The notes below the pieces were generated by a model. It had not been told where the DNA came from and searched no databases. It saw only the letters and a program-made list of their open reading frames with translations. Below, one piece after another: positions 8,506 through 16,843 of a stretch of DNA of 64,000 nt (positions are counted from its first letter, which is position 1; the number at the start of each line of letters is the position of its first letter). Made by a program: the position numbers and the translations under genes. Source of the stretch: Anabaena lutea FACHB-196 (GTDB lineage: Bacteria; Cyanobacteriota; Cyanobacteriia; Cyanobacteriales; Nostocaceae); assembly GCF_014698305.1 (NCBI RefSeq), contig NZ_JACJST010000014.1, positions 1 to 64,000 on the forward strand. Reading direction: 5' to 3'.

Positions 8506-9504
8506 ATGCCATTAATCACATCAATACTGCAAAAAGTAGCATCTCAAATAGGGGCAGTAATCTTAGTAGAACCAGAATATGAATTAGTCGGACATATTAC
8601 CTTTAAAAATGGTAAAAAATCTTGTTTTAGTAGTACTAAATTAAATATTAATGGCTTTGGTTCAGCATATCTAGCTAAAGATAAAGCTTACTCCAACTTT
8701 TTTCTCAATAAATTTGGATATAAAGTTCCAGAGGGAAAAACCTTTTTTAATGCTCAAATATGTAAGAAAATATCTAACCCCAGAAATATTGATGATGGAT
8801 TTAATTATGCAAAAGAACTGGGATTTCCACTAATTGTCAAACCGCTAAATCTCAGTCAGGGAATATTAGTAGCTAAAGTTTACAATCAGACAGAATACTA
8901 TGAAGTTGCCGAAAAAATATTGCAGATCAACTCAGGATTAATTGTTGAGAAGTTCTATAGTGGTAACGATTATAGAATCGTAGTCTTGGATAACGAAGTT
9001 ATAGCAGCTTATCAAAGGATTCCTTTATTTATAACTGGAGACGGCAAATCAAATATTTTAGAACTCATGCAGCAGAAGCAAGAGCAGTTTATAAAAAATG
9101 GCAGAAAAACAATTATTCACTGTGATGATTTCCGAATTGATAAAAAACTACAAAAGCAGAATCTAAGTTTCAGTAGAGTTATTCCTAAAGATACTATTGT
9201 TTATCTTCTAGATAATGCGAATTTATCAAGTGGAGGTGAAGCCATAGATTTAACTGAAAGCATCCATCCTGACTTTCAAAAATTAGCCGTCAATATTACA
9301 AAAGATATAGGACTGAGATTAGCAGGTGTAGATGTAATTACCAGCGACATTACAAAGCCGATGGTAGATTATACCCTGCTGGAAGTGAATGGCTCTCCTA
9401 GCTTATCTCACTATGCTGCCAGTGGTGAAATCCAAACTAAGAGAGTAGAAGATTTATATTTGAGAGTTCTCAAAGCCTTAGAAAGCGAAACTATTATCGA
9501 GTAG
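8506..9504 (+). CDS. Stand-alone ATP-grasp ligase, cyanophycin-synthetase-like
   Basis: ATP-grasp enzymes join a carboxylate to an amine or thiol through an acyl-phosphate. The 332 residues contain LGFPLIVKPLNLSQGILVAKV (ATP-binding lysine and loop), RIVVLDNEVIAAYQRIP, and LAGVDVIT followed by LLEVNGSPSL (metal-binding Glu and Asn). The pattern VKPxNxxxGxxV and VxNxEVIAA...R is closest to the ATP-grasp half of cyanophycin synthetase and GshAB-type ligases, but the Mur-ligase-like domain of CphA is absent. Substrate unknown; an amino-acid ligase role is inferred. It is monocistronic with more than 500 bp upstream and an ATG at 8506. Confidence 0.75.
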   Translation: MPLITSILQKVASQIGAVILVEPEYELVGHITFKNGKKSCFSSTKLNINGFGSAYLAKDKAYSNFFLNKFGYKVPEGKTFFNAQICKKISNPRNIDDGFNYAKELGFPLIVKPLNLSQGILVAKVYNQTEYYEVAEKILQINSGLIVEKFYSGNDYRIVVLDNEVIAAYQRIPLFITGDGKSNILELMQQKQEQFIKNGRKTIIHCDDFRIDKKLQKQNLSFSRVIPKDTIVYLLDNANLSSGGEAIDLTESIHPDFQKLAVNITKDIGLRLAGVDVITSDITKPMVDYTLLEVNGSPSLSHYAASGEIQTKRVEDLYLRVLKALESETIIE

Positions 9505-9653
9505 TACTGATAAGCTGTCCCACCTGCAAATTGCTCATGATTTTGGTCAGCGCAGCCATTAATTTTAGGAATTTTTAGGCAAAACTTGCAAATGCTCTGT
9601 TGTCTCAATGTGCAGACAATAAATAACAACAGCTGATCAGGCAAAATGTGAGA

Positions 9654-10004
9654 TTACCAATTTTTACCTAGTAGTGATTCAAATTCAGCTTGCAAAGCTT
9701 GTATTTCTGCCACTCTTGCTACTACTAAATTATCTCTACCGGCATCTTGTAACCTGGATTTCCAATATTGAATACTCTCCGAGTTGTTCAACCAAAATTG
9801 AATTACCGTATCGACAACTGGATCTAGATTCCAATTTAACTTTGGTAAAACAGATTCCACAGATTCTAGAAACCCATCGAGTGTACAAGTATGGGTTCCC
9901 AGATATTCCACACCAGGCGACTGAGGTTTTTGCCAACTCTGCTGTTGGTGATTAAAAAAGTATAAAACTGGAGATACTCCTACAATATCGAAACTAAATT
10001 TCAT
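9654..10004 (-). CDS. Conserved hypothetical protein behind a CIRCE-like operator
   Basis: A 116-residue soluble protein (MKFSFDIVGVSPVLYFFNHQQ at the start, VVARVAEIQALQAEFESLLGKNW at the end) with no recognised catalytic motif, signal peptide or membrane segment. I believe related proteins occur in other cyanobacteria but know no function. The interesting point is upstream: a CIRCE-like repeat at 10142-10168 lies 138 bp before the ATG on its coding side, suggesting HrcA control and heat-shock induction. Confidence 0.65.
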   Translation of the reverse strand: MKFSFDIVGVSPVLYFFNHQQQSWQKPQSPGVEYLGTHTCTLDGFLESVESVLPKLNWNLDPVVDTVIQFWLNNSESIQYWKSRLQDAGRDNLVVARVAEIQALQAEFESLLGKNW

Positions 10005-10431
10005 TCCAGTCCTCCCAATCTATTTAATCAATTCCAAATAAACCTGATGTTTTGGCAAATTATGGTCGAAAAAATAGTCAACTCCAGCTAGAAAAAGTAG
10101 AATGTTTGCCTAGTCCATAGGTTTAAAAATTTAGTCGAAAATTAGCACTTGTTAGCCGAGAGTGCTAATTTTTATTCAATTGTTTAATGTCTTATTAAAG
10201 AGTTTCCAGCATTAATTAAGGAATACAGATTATTTTTAATAACTTCTTAATTATTGCTGCCACTAAATAGGTGGGTGTAAATAATTATCGTTGTGACAAA
10301 GCAGGGGAGCCAGGAGAAAAGGGTTTTAGCCTTATTTACTTTTATCGAACAGAATTCATTCTGTTAGCGGTAGCTCGGCATTGAGCAGCGTTCTGACTCC
10401 TGACTCCTGAATTCTGTTTGATTAAACAAAA
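10005..10431. other. Intergenic region, 427 bp, holding the CIRCE-like site
   Basis: Apart from the operator at 10142-10168 I see only AT-rich sequence and an ACTCCTG-type repeat near 10395-10408. The region carries the 3' side of glsA and the promoter side of the 10004-9654 gene. Confidence 0.5.
10142..10168 (-). promoter_or_regulatory. CIRCE-like operator (HrcA site)
   Basis: On the plus strand the sequence is TTAGCACTT, nine bases, GAGTGCTAA. The CIRCE consensus is TTAGCACTC-N9-GAGTGCTAA, so only one position differs and the spacing is exact. HrcA binds CIRCE and represses chaperone operons in many bacteria including cyanobacteria. On the minus strand a TTGAAT lies just before it and a GCTAAC 17 bp later, so the site could overlap the -35 to -10 region of the 10004-9654 gene. 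A run of T follows on the plus strand, so a plain terminator hairpin is the main alternative. Confidence 0.6.
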
Positions 10432-11400
10432 TTAAATTCCTTCCTGACGCGAACAATCAAACAGATGTAAACCCAACCTTTGAGACAGTTGCTCACACAC
10501 CTTCACCCCGCGCACACTGTTACCCCGAACATCTAACAAAGGTGAAAACACTCCAATCCCCATTTTGTTAGGAACAACGGCGATAATTCCCCCACAAACG
10601 CCGCTTTTTGCCGGAATTCCCACATTGTAAGCCCATTCACCCGCAAAGTTATACATCCCGCAGGTGTACATCACGCTCAATATATCTTTGATATAACGGT
10701 TATCTACCGCTTTTTCCTTAGTAACTGGGTTAATACCTTTATTGGCGAGGGTGGCTGCCATCACTGCCAAGTCTCGACAATTAACCATGACAGAACATTG
10801 TTGAAAATATAAATCCAAGGCTTCCTCAATATTTTGGTCAATCATGCCAAAATTTAGCATCAGGTGTGCTGTAGCGCGGTTGCGATGTCCCGTACTGCGT
10901 TCTGAGGTAAACACAGAAATATCCACAAATACATCCCGCCCAATATAGCGCCGATACATATCTAGCAATCGATTTAGGCGTTCAGTTGGACCAGAACCCT
11001 TGATTAAGCTGGTGGTAGCTATAGCCCCGGCGTTCACCATGGGATTATAAGGTCGCTTTGATTGCTCATCCAGGATAATTGCATTAAATGCTTCTCCTGT
11101 CGGTTCCACCCCCACCCTAGTCAAAATATAATCCCGTCCATGATCTTCTAGCGCCTGTCCATACACAAACACCTTAGAAATAGACTGAATAGTAAATAGT
11201 TGTTGATAATCACCGACTTCATAAATTTGGCCATCAACAGTAGCAATGCAGATACTAAATAAGTTGGGGTTGACTTTTGCCAGTTCGGGAATGTAGTTAG
11301 CTACCACACCTTCTTGCAGAGATTTGTACTGGGAATGCAAATCTTGGAGAACTTCTGGAAATGGTGATGGAACTATTTCTAAATCTTCTGGGTTTCCCAT
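10432..11400 (-). CDS. glsA: Glutaminase A
   Basis: Hydrolyses L-glutamine to glutamate and ammonia. The 322-residue protein has the serine-dependent beta-lactamase-like fold of bacterial glutaminases: Ser73 and Lys76 in IQSISKVF form the SxxK catalytic pair, and [15 protein letters not shown], the [10 protein letters not shown] segment and [12 protein letters not shown] are family hallmarks. Its length is slightly above the usual 305-310. The ATG at 11400 is followed by an acidic start ([16 protein letters not shown]). It is monocistronic and releases ammonium inside the cell. Confidence 0.95.
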   Translation of the reverse strand: MGNPEDLEIVPSPFPEVLQDLHSQYKSLQEGVVANYIPELAKVNPNLFSICIATVDGQIYEVGDYQQLFTIQSISKVFVYGQALEDHGRDYILTRVGVEPTGEAFNAIILDEQSKRPYNPMVNAGAIATTSLIKGSGPTERLNRLLDMYRRYIGRDVFVDISVFTSERSTGHRNRATAHLMLNFGMIDQNIEEALDLYFQQCSVMVNCRDLAVMAATLANKGINPVTKEKAVDNRYIKDILSVMYTCGMYNFAGEWAYNVGIPAKSGVCGGIIAVVPNKMGIGVFSPLLDVRGNSVRGVKVCEQLSQRLGLHLFDCSRQEGI

Positions 11401-12212
11401 GAGGCTAATAGCTGTTTATTAAGCATTAAATCGGATTTACTAGTTTGGGTATGTAAGACTTGGAGTGATTTTTGCTACAGTTTAAACTCATTTCGACAAG
11501 CTCACCCCTCCTTTTTTCATTGTCTCATTATTACTTTTTTTTGGATGAGAAAAATACTTACTGGAGTAGTAACTGATTTTTCTACGTATATTTTTTTGAA
11601 TAACTTTCTCTAATTTATACTGGTTTTTGGGAAGTTATTTAAGTGTATAGAACTAATTTTTTAGTATCATATATATCTTTATTTTGGCTAATTTTTAATC
11701 TGTCTAATAGGTAATTATTAGTTTTTTAGACCTGCTAAATCATACTTTTGCCTAATTTTCAGCAAATAAACTATGTAAGTATTTAGCATGATTTTTTTAA
11801 TTTAAAGACAGGAATATTGACAAAAATAAAATTTCATATTCGGTTAAATATGTTACAAAAATAGCAATAAGGGCTATCAACAAATTCAAGATCCTACTTG
11901 CTTCATTGAGGAACAACCTAATATTAACTTTTCATAAGAAATTATTGACGATCAGAAAAAAAAGGTTACACAGCCAAAATCCGCAGTTGAACAAGGTTCT
12001 GCCCTAGAAACCAGAATTTAAATTTGGCTAAATGACTAAAACCTACGCTAAATCCCTGATCCCCAAGCCAAAAGGTTCATGTTAATGTGTTGCAGTTATA
12101 AACAAAAAGTGAAATCGGAACGAGTTCGAGTTTTAGGGAGTATCACTATCACTGGTGAAAAACCAACGAAATTATAAGACTTAAGTTCTACAGTCGCTTT
12201 AAAATCGGACGC
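11401..12212. other. 812-bp non-coding region between divergent glsA and rlpA
   Basis: Very AT-rich with no supported reading frame. It must carry the glsA promoter on the left and the rlpA promoter on the right. I looked for an NtcA box (GTA-N8-TAC) near glsA and did not find a convincing one. The length leaves room for a small RNA, but no strong hairpin plus T-tract was seen. Confidence 0.4.
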
Positions 12213-13319
12213 ATGAATCAAAGACATTTGTGGACTATTGTCGCCCTGTTTCTGGCTGTTTTGGGTGTACCCTCAGTCGGTCGTACTCAAACCATCAAGG
12301 GAACCTCTCCAGCGAACCAAGCATTACCGACAGGTGATGCAGTGAAAGTAGGAGAGTACCAATCCTCTACCCAGAAATCCGCTTCTAATACTGTGAATGC
12401 AGAAATTCATCCTCACAGCATTGGAGGCCGTCAGGCGGCAACCCTTTACATCAAGAATATTCCCGTTCTCACCTTTTTGAGTTCTGCTCCAGTTGCTAGT
12501 ACGGAAACAAAAATCGGCACAATTGGAAATAGTGAGGGACTAAAATATTCTGAATATTCTGCCCTTGTCTCTACTAACTCAAAAAAGGTCGCTAGTTTTG
12601 GGAATGCGATAGATGTGAGCAACCAAATTAGCTCCATTGACAATGACCCGGTAAAAAGAGCTAGTGTAGTAGCTTCTAGAATCAACCAACTGATTCAGGA
12701 GAACGTGGACGCGAGTCAAATTACCGTAAGTTGGAAAGCAGAAAACCAATCTCCAGTCAATAATAAAGCCCAAAACAAAGGCGGCTCTGTTCAACAGGCA
12801 GATCGTTACTCGATCAAAGTAAATGATCAAGAATTGGTAGAAATTAATCAAGGTATCCAATTAGCAGACAGCACCAAGAATCTAGCTAAAGATGCTTTAC
12901 AAGCGACCAATCGCCTACGCAGACTCATAGGCAATGCATCTCCCATCAATGAGATTGCTAACTTACCAGTAACGCCTGTATCTCTACAAAAGCTACCACA
13001 ACAGATTGCCATTGGTGGATTAAAAATCAACTTTAAGGGCATAGCTTCTTGGTACGGCTATGATTGGTCTGGTAATAAAACTGCCAGTGGGGAAAGATTT
13101 AATCCCGAAGCATTCACAGCTGCCCATCGCAGTTTACCCATGGGTACAAAAGTTCGTGTTACTAACACCCGCAATGGTCGCTCTGTGGTTGTGCGAATTA
13201 ATGACCGGGGTCCATACATCGGTGGTCGAATTATTGACCTTTCTGCCGGTGCTGCTCGAATTTTAGGCATGATGAGCAGTGGCATTGCTCCAGTGCATAT
13301 TGAGGTTCTGGGAAGATAA
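12213..13319 (+). CDS. rlpA: RlpA-family septal ring/lytic transglycosylase-like protein
   Basis: A 368-residue exported protein. Residues 1-25 form a signal peptide ([18 protein letters not shown]). A long low-complexity linker leads to the C-terminal double-psi beta-barrel (about 275-366: [20 protein letters not shown], then [26 protein letters not shown], then [15 protein letters not shown]). In RlpA this barrel cleaves naked glycan strands of peptidoglycan; the Asp of NDRGP is the essential acid and is present. No SPOR domain is seen. The product probably acts in the periplasm on the cell wall. Confidence 0.88.
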   Translation: MNQRHLWTIVALFLAVLGVPSVGRTQTIKGTSPANQALPTGDAVKVGEYQSSTQKSASNTVNAEIHPHSIGGRQAATLYIKNIPVLTFLSSAPVASTETKIGTIGNSEGLKYSEYSALVSTNSKKVASFGNAIDVSNQISSIDNDPVKRASVVASRINQLIQENVDASQITVSWKAENQSPVNNKAQNKGGSVQQADRYSIKVNDQELVEINQGIQLADSTKNLAKDALQATNRLRRLIGNASPINEIANLPVTPVSLQKLPQQIAIGGLKINFKGIASWYGYDWSGNKTASGERFNPEAFTAAHRSLPMGTKVRVTNTRNGRSVVVRINDRGPYIGGRIIDLSAGAARILGMMSSGIAPVHIEVLGR

Positions 13320-13448
13320 CCAACTTCCTACACTCTACTCTTTTCTCGCTCTTCACTATTGCTTAATTCCCCTAGTTCATTCATCCCTGACTCCGTTTTC
13401 AGATATAAACTAACGGGGGAGAGGATCGAGAATAACTAGGGGTATTTT

Positions 13449-15140
13449 GTGCGCTTGCTGACAACAGTTGCAGCTTTACGCTGCTATTTAAATCAACGTC
13501 GCTGCCTAGCGGCACGGCTTGGGTCTACAGAAAGCAATCTCATGCTTTCTGAGGAGCGATTATTTGATGATCAGACTACTTGGGATCAGACAGAAGTCGG
13601 GTTGGTGCCAACGATGGGAGGGCTGCATCAAGGTCATCTCAGCCTCATTGAACGAGCGCGACAAGAAAATTCTACGGTGATTGTGAGTATTTTTGTCAAT
13701 CCCCTGCAATTTGGACCCAATGAGGATTTTCAACGCTATCCCCGAACTTTGGAGCTAGACCGACAACTTTGTGAACAAGCTGGAGTAGATGTGATTTTTG
13801 CGCCTACTCCGGAAGAAATTGGAGTACCGCAGAATAGTATACAGGAATCTCAGGTTACACAAGTGATCCCTCCATCTGCTATGATATCAGGCTTGTGTAG
13901 TCTTTCTCGGCCAGGACACTTTCAAGGTGTGGCGACGATTGTCACCAAGCTTTTCAACTTGGTACAACCTGACCGAGCCTACTTCGGTCAAAAAGATGGT
14001 CAGCAACTGGCAATTATTAAACGGCTAGTGGCTGATTTAAATTTGCCGGTGGAGATTGTTGCTTGTCCAACGGTGCGGGAAGCGTCAGGCTTGGCCTTGA
14101 GTTCTCGCAATCAATATTTGACTGCAACGGAAAAAGAGCAAGCTACAGTGTTATTTAAAGGTTTGCGGCAAGCTGAAGCGGCATTTGGTGCTGGCGTTCG
14201 TAACAGCAGCGAACTGATAGCATTGGTGCGGCAAGAAATAGCAAAAGTCAGCACTATCTTTGTGGAATATATTGAATTGGTTGAACCGAGTACGTTGATG
14301 TTTTTAGAAAAAGTTGAGGAAGAAGGAATGCTGGCGATCGCAGCACGTCTAGGTTCTACACGGTTGATCGACAATACTATTTTGTGCGATGTCTACGATG
14401 GGCTACGCCAACGCCAAGCGATCATCGCCATTGATGGCCCTGCTGGTGCTGGTAAATCTACAGTGGCTCGCCAAGTAGCAAACCAGCTAGGTCTAGTGTA
14501 TTTAGATACGGGAGCTATGTACCGAGCTATCACTTGGCTAGTGCTGAAAAATGGCATTGTTTTAGATGATGAATGTGCGATCGCAGAAGATGCTCGTTGC
14601 GCTATCGCTGAATTAGCTCATCAGTGTAAAATTGAACTGACTCCTAGCCCTAACCTCCAATCTCCCGTAGGTGTATGGATTAATGATACTGATGTTACTC
14701 AAGAAATTCGCACAATTGAGGTAACATCAAAAGTATCTGCGATCGCAGCCCAAAGTGAAGTGCGAAAAGCACTGGTAAAACAACAGCAAAGCTGGGGTAA
14801 ACGCGGTGGCTTAGTGGCTGAAGGCCGGGACATTGGTACTCATGTGTTCCCCGATGCTGAAGTGAAAATCTTCTTAACCGCTTCTGTTGGTGAACGCGCC
14901 CGTCGCCGTCTGCAAGACTTTAGAAAACAAGGTCAACCCGAAGTTACTTTAGAGCAGCTGGAACAGGATATTGCTGAACGAGACTTGAAAGATAGCACTC
15001 GCAAGGTTTCCCCCTTGAAAAAAGCAGCTGATGCAGTGGAAGTTCAAACTGATGGTTTAAACGCCTCTGAAGTGGCTGCACAAATTGTTGACTACTATCA
15101 AAAGCGTTTACTCCCTTCCCACCAGAAGAATAACGATTAA
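13449..15140 (+). CDS. panC/cmk: Bifunctional pantothenate synthetase / cytidylate kinase
   Basis: A cyanobacterial fusion of 563 residues starting at GTG. The N-terminal part joins pantoate and beta-alanine (PTMGGLHQGHLSLI, NPLQFGPNEDFQRYPR, YFGQKDGQQLAIIKRL); the C-terminal part from about residue 325 phosphorylates CMP/dCMP (IAIDGPAGAGKSTVA, LDTGAMYRAITW, EGRDIGTHVFPDA). All key motifs are intact. Residues about 18-38 (RCLAARLGSTESNLMLSEERL) are extra compared with the usual short link between MRLLTTVAALRCYL and GLVPTMG, and coincide with a repeat-like 60-bp stretch at about 13503-13562. Confidence 0.95.
   Translation: MRLLTTVAALRCYLNQRRCLAARLGSTESNLMLSEERLFDDQTTWDQTEVGLVPTMGGLHQGHLSLIERARQENSTVIVSIFVNPLQFGPNEDFQRYPRTLELDRQLCEQAGVDVIFAPTPEEIGVPQNSIQESQVTQVIPPSAMISGLCSLSRPGHFQGVATIVTKLFNLVQPDRAYFGQKDGQQLAIIKRLVADLNLPVEIVACPTVREASGLALSSRNQYLTATEKEQATVLFKGLRQAEAAFGAGVRNSSELIALVRQEIAKVSTIFVEYIELVEPSTLMFLEKVEEEGMLAIAARLGSTRLIDNTILCDVYDGLRQRQAIIAIDGPAGAGKSTVARQVANQLGLVYLDTGAMYRAITWLVLKNGIVLDDECAIAEDARCAIAELAHQCKIELTPSPNLQSPVGVWINDTDVTQEIRTIEVTSKVSAIAAQSEVRKALVKQQQSWGKRGGLVAEGRDIGTHVFPDAEVKIFLTASVGERARRRLQDFRKQGQPEVTLEQLEQDIAERDLKDSTRKVSPLKKAADAVEVQTDGLNASEVAAQIVDYYQKRLLPSHQKNND
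13503..13562 (+). repeat. In-frame repeat-like insertion in panC
   Basis: About 60 bp encoding the extra residues near position 19-38 of PanC. It holds an 8-bp inverted repeat AGAAAGCA (13529-13536) / TGCTTTCT (13543-13550) with a 6-base loop. The insert has a multiple-of-three length and no stop, so the fused enzyme is still read through. Confidence 0.55.
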
Positions 15141-15334
15141 ATGTAGACGCACAGAAAAGGGGAAACGGGGACACGGGGACAGAAATTCGACTCCGATTGT
15201 AACCCCGCCCAATTTCAAGTGTCTGAATCTTCGATTTAGGTTTTGCTGATAGCGTAGCTTGGCGTAAGCCATAAAAGTTGTTCATTTTGTGGAGTTCTCT
15301 TAAAGTCAATTATTGTACGGCAGAATTCAGGAGT

Positions 15335-15388
15335 CAGGAGACGCTTCGCAGACCTCCGGTTCAGGAGACGCTTCGCAGACCTCCGGTT
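15335..15388. repeat. Two perfect 27-bp tandem repeats
   Basis: Units 15335-15361 and 15362-15388 are identical, each containing GACGCTTCGCAGACCTCCGG; a further CAGGAG follows at 15389. Confidence 0.85.
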
Positions 15389-15475
15389 CAGGAGTAAAAC
15401 TGGCTTGGTGTTTAGGTTTCAATTTTTATTCTGTACCTCATTGATCTGCAATCTGCTGTAAAAACAACATATTAA

Positions 15476-15650
15476 ATAATTCGTAATTCGTAATAATGCC
15501 GACCGCAGGCTACCGCCAACGTAATTCGTAATAGAGCCTACGGTCCCGCTAGGGATACGTAATTAAGTTTGGTGACGCGGATTTAGACCCCGACCCAAAA
15601 CTTGCCGGTTATTGAACCGGGGAATTTAAACCCAAGGTACTCGGTTAAAA
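15476..15650 (+). repeat. Interspersed structured repeat, copy 1
   Basis: Order of blocks: ATTCGTA tandem repeats, a GC-rich palindromic part, GGTCCCGCTAGGGATACGTA, GATTTAGACCCCGACCCAAA, then the hairpin CCGGTT-ATTG-AACCGG (15605-15620), GGAATTTAAACCC and CTCGGTTAAAA. Copies 2 and 3 are at 40784-40890 and 48145-48300. Confidence 0.75.
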
Positions 15651-16151
15651 ATATTAGAAGTAGGGTTTATTCATCTATCCATAGGTAGATTTATAAATGT
15701 TTCATTAGCAATAAAAACTCAAGTCCATTTGAATAGACGACTCTTTTAATTAACCATTATCTAGAGAGATTGACAGGGTAGATAATTGCTTTATCCAGGG
15801 ATAATATTTCTATGAAAAAAGAATGGGAACCCAAGGCAGAAAGACGCACAAAGGCGGTGATTGATGTGTAGGATGAATGTATGAAATCGGTATGAGACAT
15901 ATTTTCTATAAATTGCTCATTGAACTTTGGCGATGAAGTATTAGCCATTTTTATTCATAGTTCAAAATCCATAGAGATTTGACTTATTGGAAAACTACCT
16001 GGTCTGAATGTTCACTTTGGTAGTAAAATAAAATTGTTAAGTTTTATGTCCCCGAATTAAGGATATAAAACAGCTAAACACAAAACCTATAATTTTCTAA
16101 GCTTTTGCAATAGCTTTCCCCGGAAAACCGATCAAGAGAGGATTTCACAAA

Positions 16152-16751
16152 ATGGCATTTACACAAGCTCCCCTACCCTTCGACTTTAATGCACTAGAGC
16201 CATATGGCATGAAAGGTGAAACTTTCGAGTATCACTATGGCAAGCATCACAAAGCTTATGCAGACAACCTGAATAAGCTCACTGACGGGACAGAACTTGC
16301 TGATAAGTCCCTGGAAGAGGTAATTCAAATCTCCTTCAAAGACTCCTCTAAAGTTGGCATTTTTAACAACGCCGCACAAGTTTGGAACCACACCTTTTTC
16401 TGGAATTCTTTGAAACCCGCAGGTGGCGGCGCACCGACAGGCGCATTAGCTGCTAAGATTGACCAAGATTTTGGTAGCTTTGACAAATTCAAAGAAGAAT
16501 TTTCTAACGCGGCTGCAACTCAGTTTGGTAGTGGCTGGGCTTGGTTGATTGATGATGGTGGTACACTTAAGGTAATCAAAACCCCAAACGCAGAAAACCC
16601 TTTAGCACATGGCAAAAAGGCACTTCTCACTTTAGATGTTTGGGAACACGCTTACTACATTGATTACAGAAATGCTCGTCCTGCATTCATCAAGAATTTC
16701 TTAGATCAATTGGTTAATTGGGAATTTGCTGCTGCAAATTTTGCTGCTTAA
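16152..16751 (+). CDS. sodB: Iron superoxide dismutase
   Basis: Converts superoxide to oxygen and H2O2 in the cytoplasm. The 199-residue protein has the four metal ligands of the Fe/Mn family: His28 in EYHYGKHH, His in VWNHTFFWNSL, and Asp and His in DVWEHAYYIDY. The sequence around AATQFGSGWAWL fits the iron form. There is no signal peptide, unlike the membrane MnSOD of filamentous cyanobacteria. GAGAGGA lies nine bases before the ATG. A clear intrinsic terminator follows at 16791-16821. Confidence 0.95.
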   Translation: MAFTQAPLPFDFNALEPYGMKGETFEYHYGKHHKAYADNLNKLTDGTELADKSLEEVIQISFKDSSKVGIFNNAAQVWNHTFFWNSLKPAGGGAPTGALAAKIDQDFGSFDKFKEEFSNAAATQFGSGWAWLIDDGGTLKVIKTPNAENPLAHGKKALLTLDVWEHAYYIDYRNARPAFIKNFLDQLVNWEFAAANFAA

Positions 16752-16790
16752 TCAACTGCAAACGATAATTAGTTAATTTGCAAGAATTCA

Positions 16791-16821
16791 GCAGTCATGA
16801 GTATGATCGTGACTGCTTTTT
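16791..16821 (+). terminator. Intrinsic terminator of sodB
   Basis: GCAGTCA (16791-16797) pairs with TGACTGC (16810-16816), followed by TTTTT at 16817-16821. It ends 22 bp before the ATG of the next gene. Confidence 0.85.
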
Positions 16822-16843
16822 CAGTTATCAATATATAGTCTTC

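Larger units (their letters stand above)
15141..16151. other. 1-kb intergenic region with several repeats, no gene supported
   Basis: Contains a perfect 27-bp tandem duplication at 15335-15388 (unit beginning CAGGAGACGCTTCG), the hairpin-bearing interspersed element at about 15476-15650, and the sodB leader. A 63-codon minus frame at 15757-15948 has no ribosome site and is not called. GAGAGGA at 16136-16142 serves sodB. Confidence 0.6.

Noticed and set aside
15565-15660. tRNA-like gene in the hairpin-bearing repeat
   Set aside because: There is no cloverleaf and no CCA-type or T-loop motif; the region recurs as an interspersed repeat.
15757-15948. 63-codon minus frame upstream of sodB
   Set aside because: No ribosome site, no recognisable motif, and it lies in a repeat-rich spacer.
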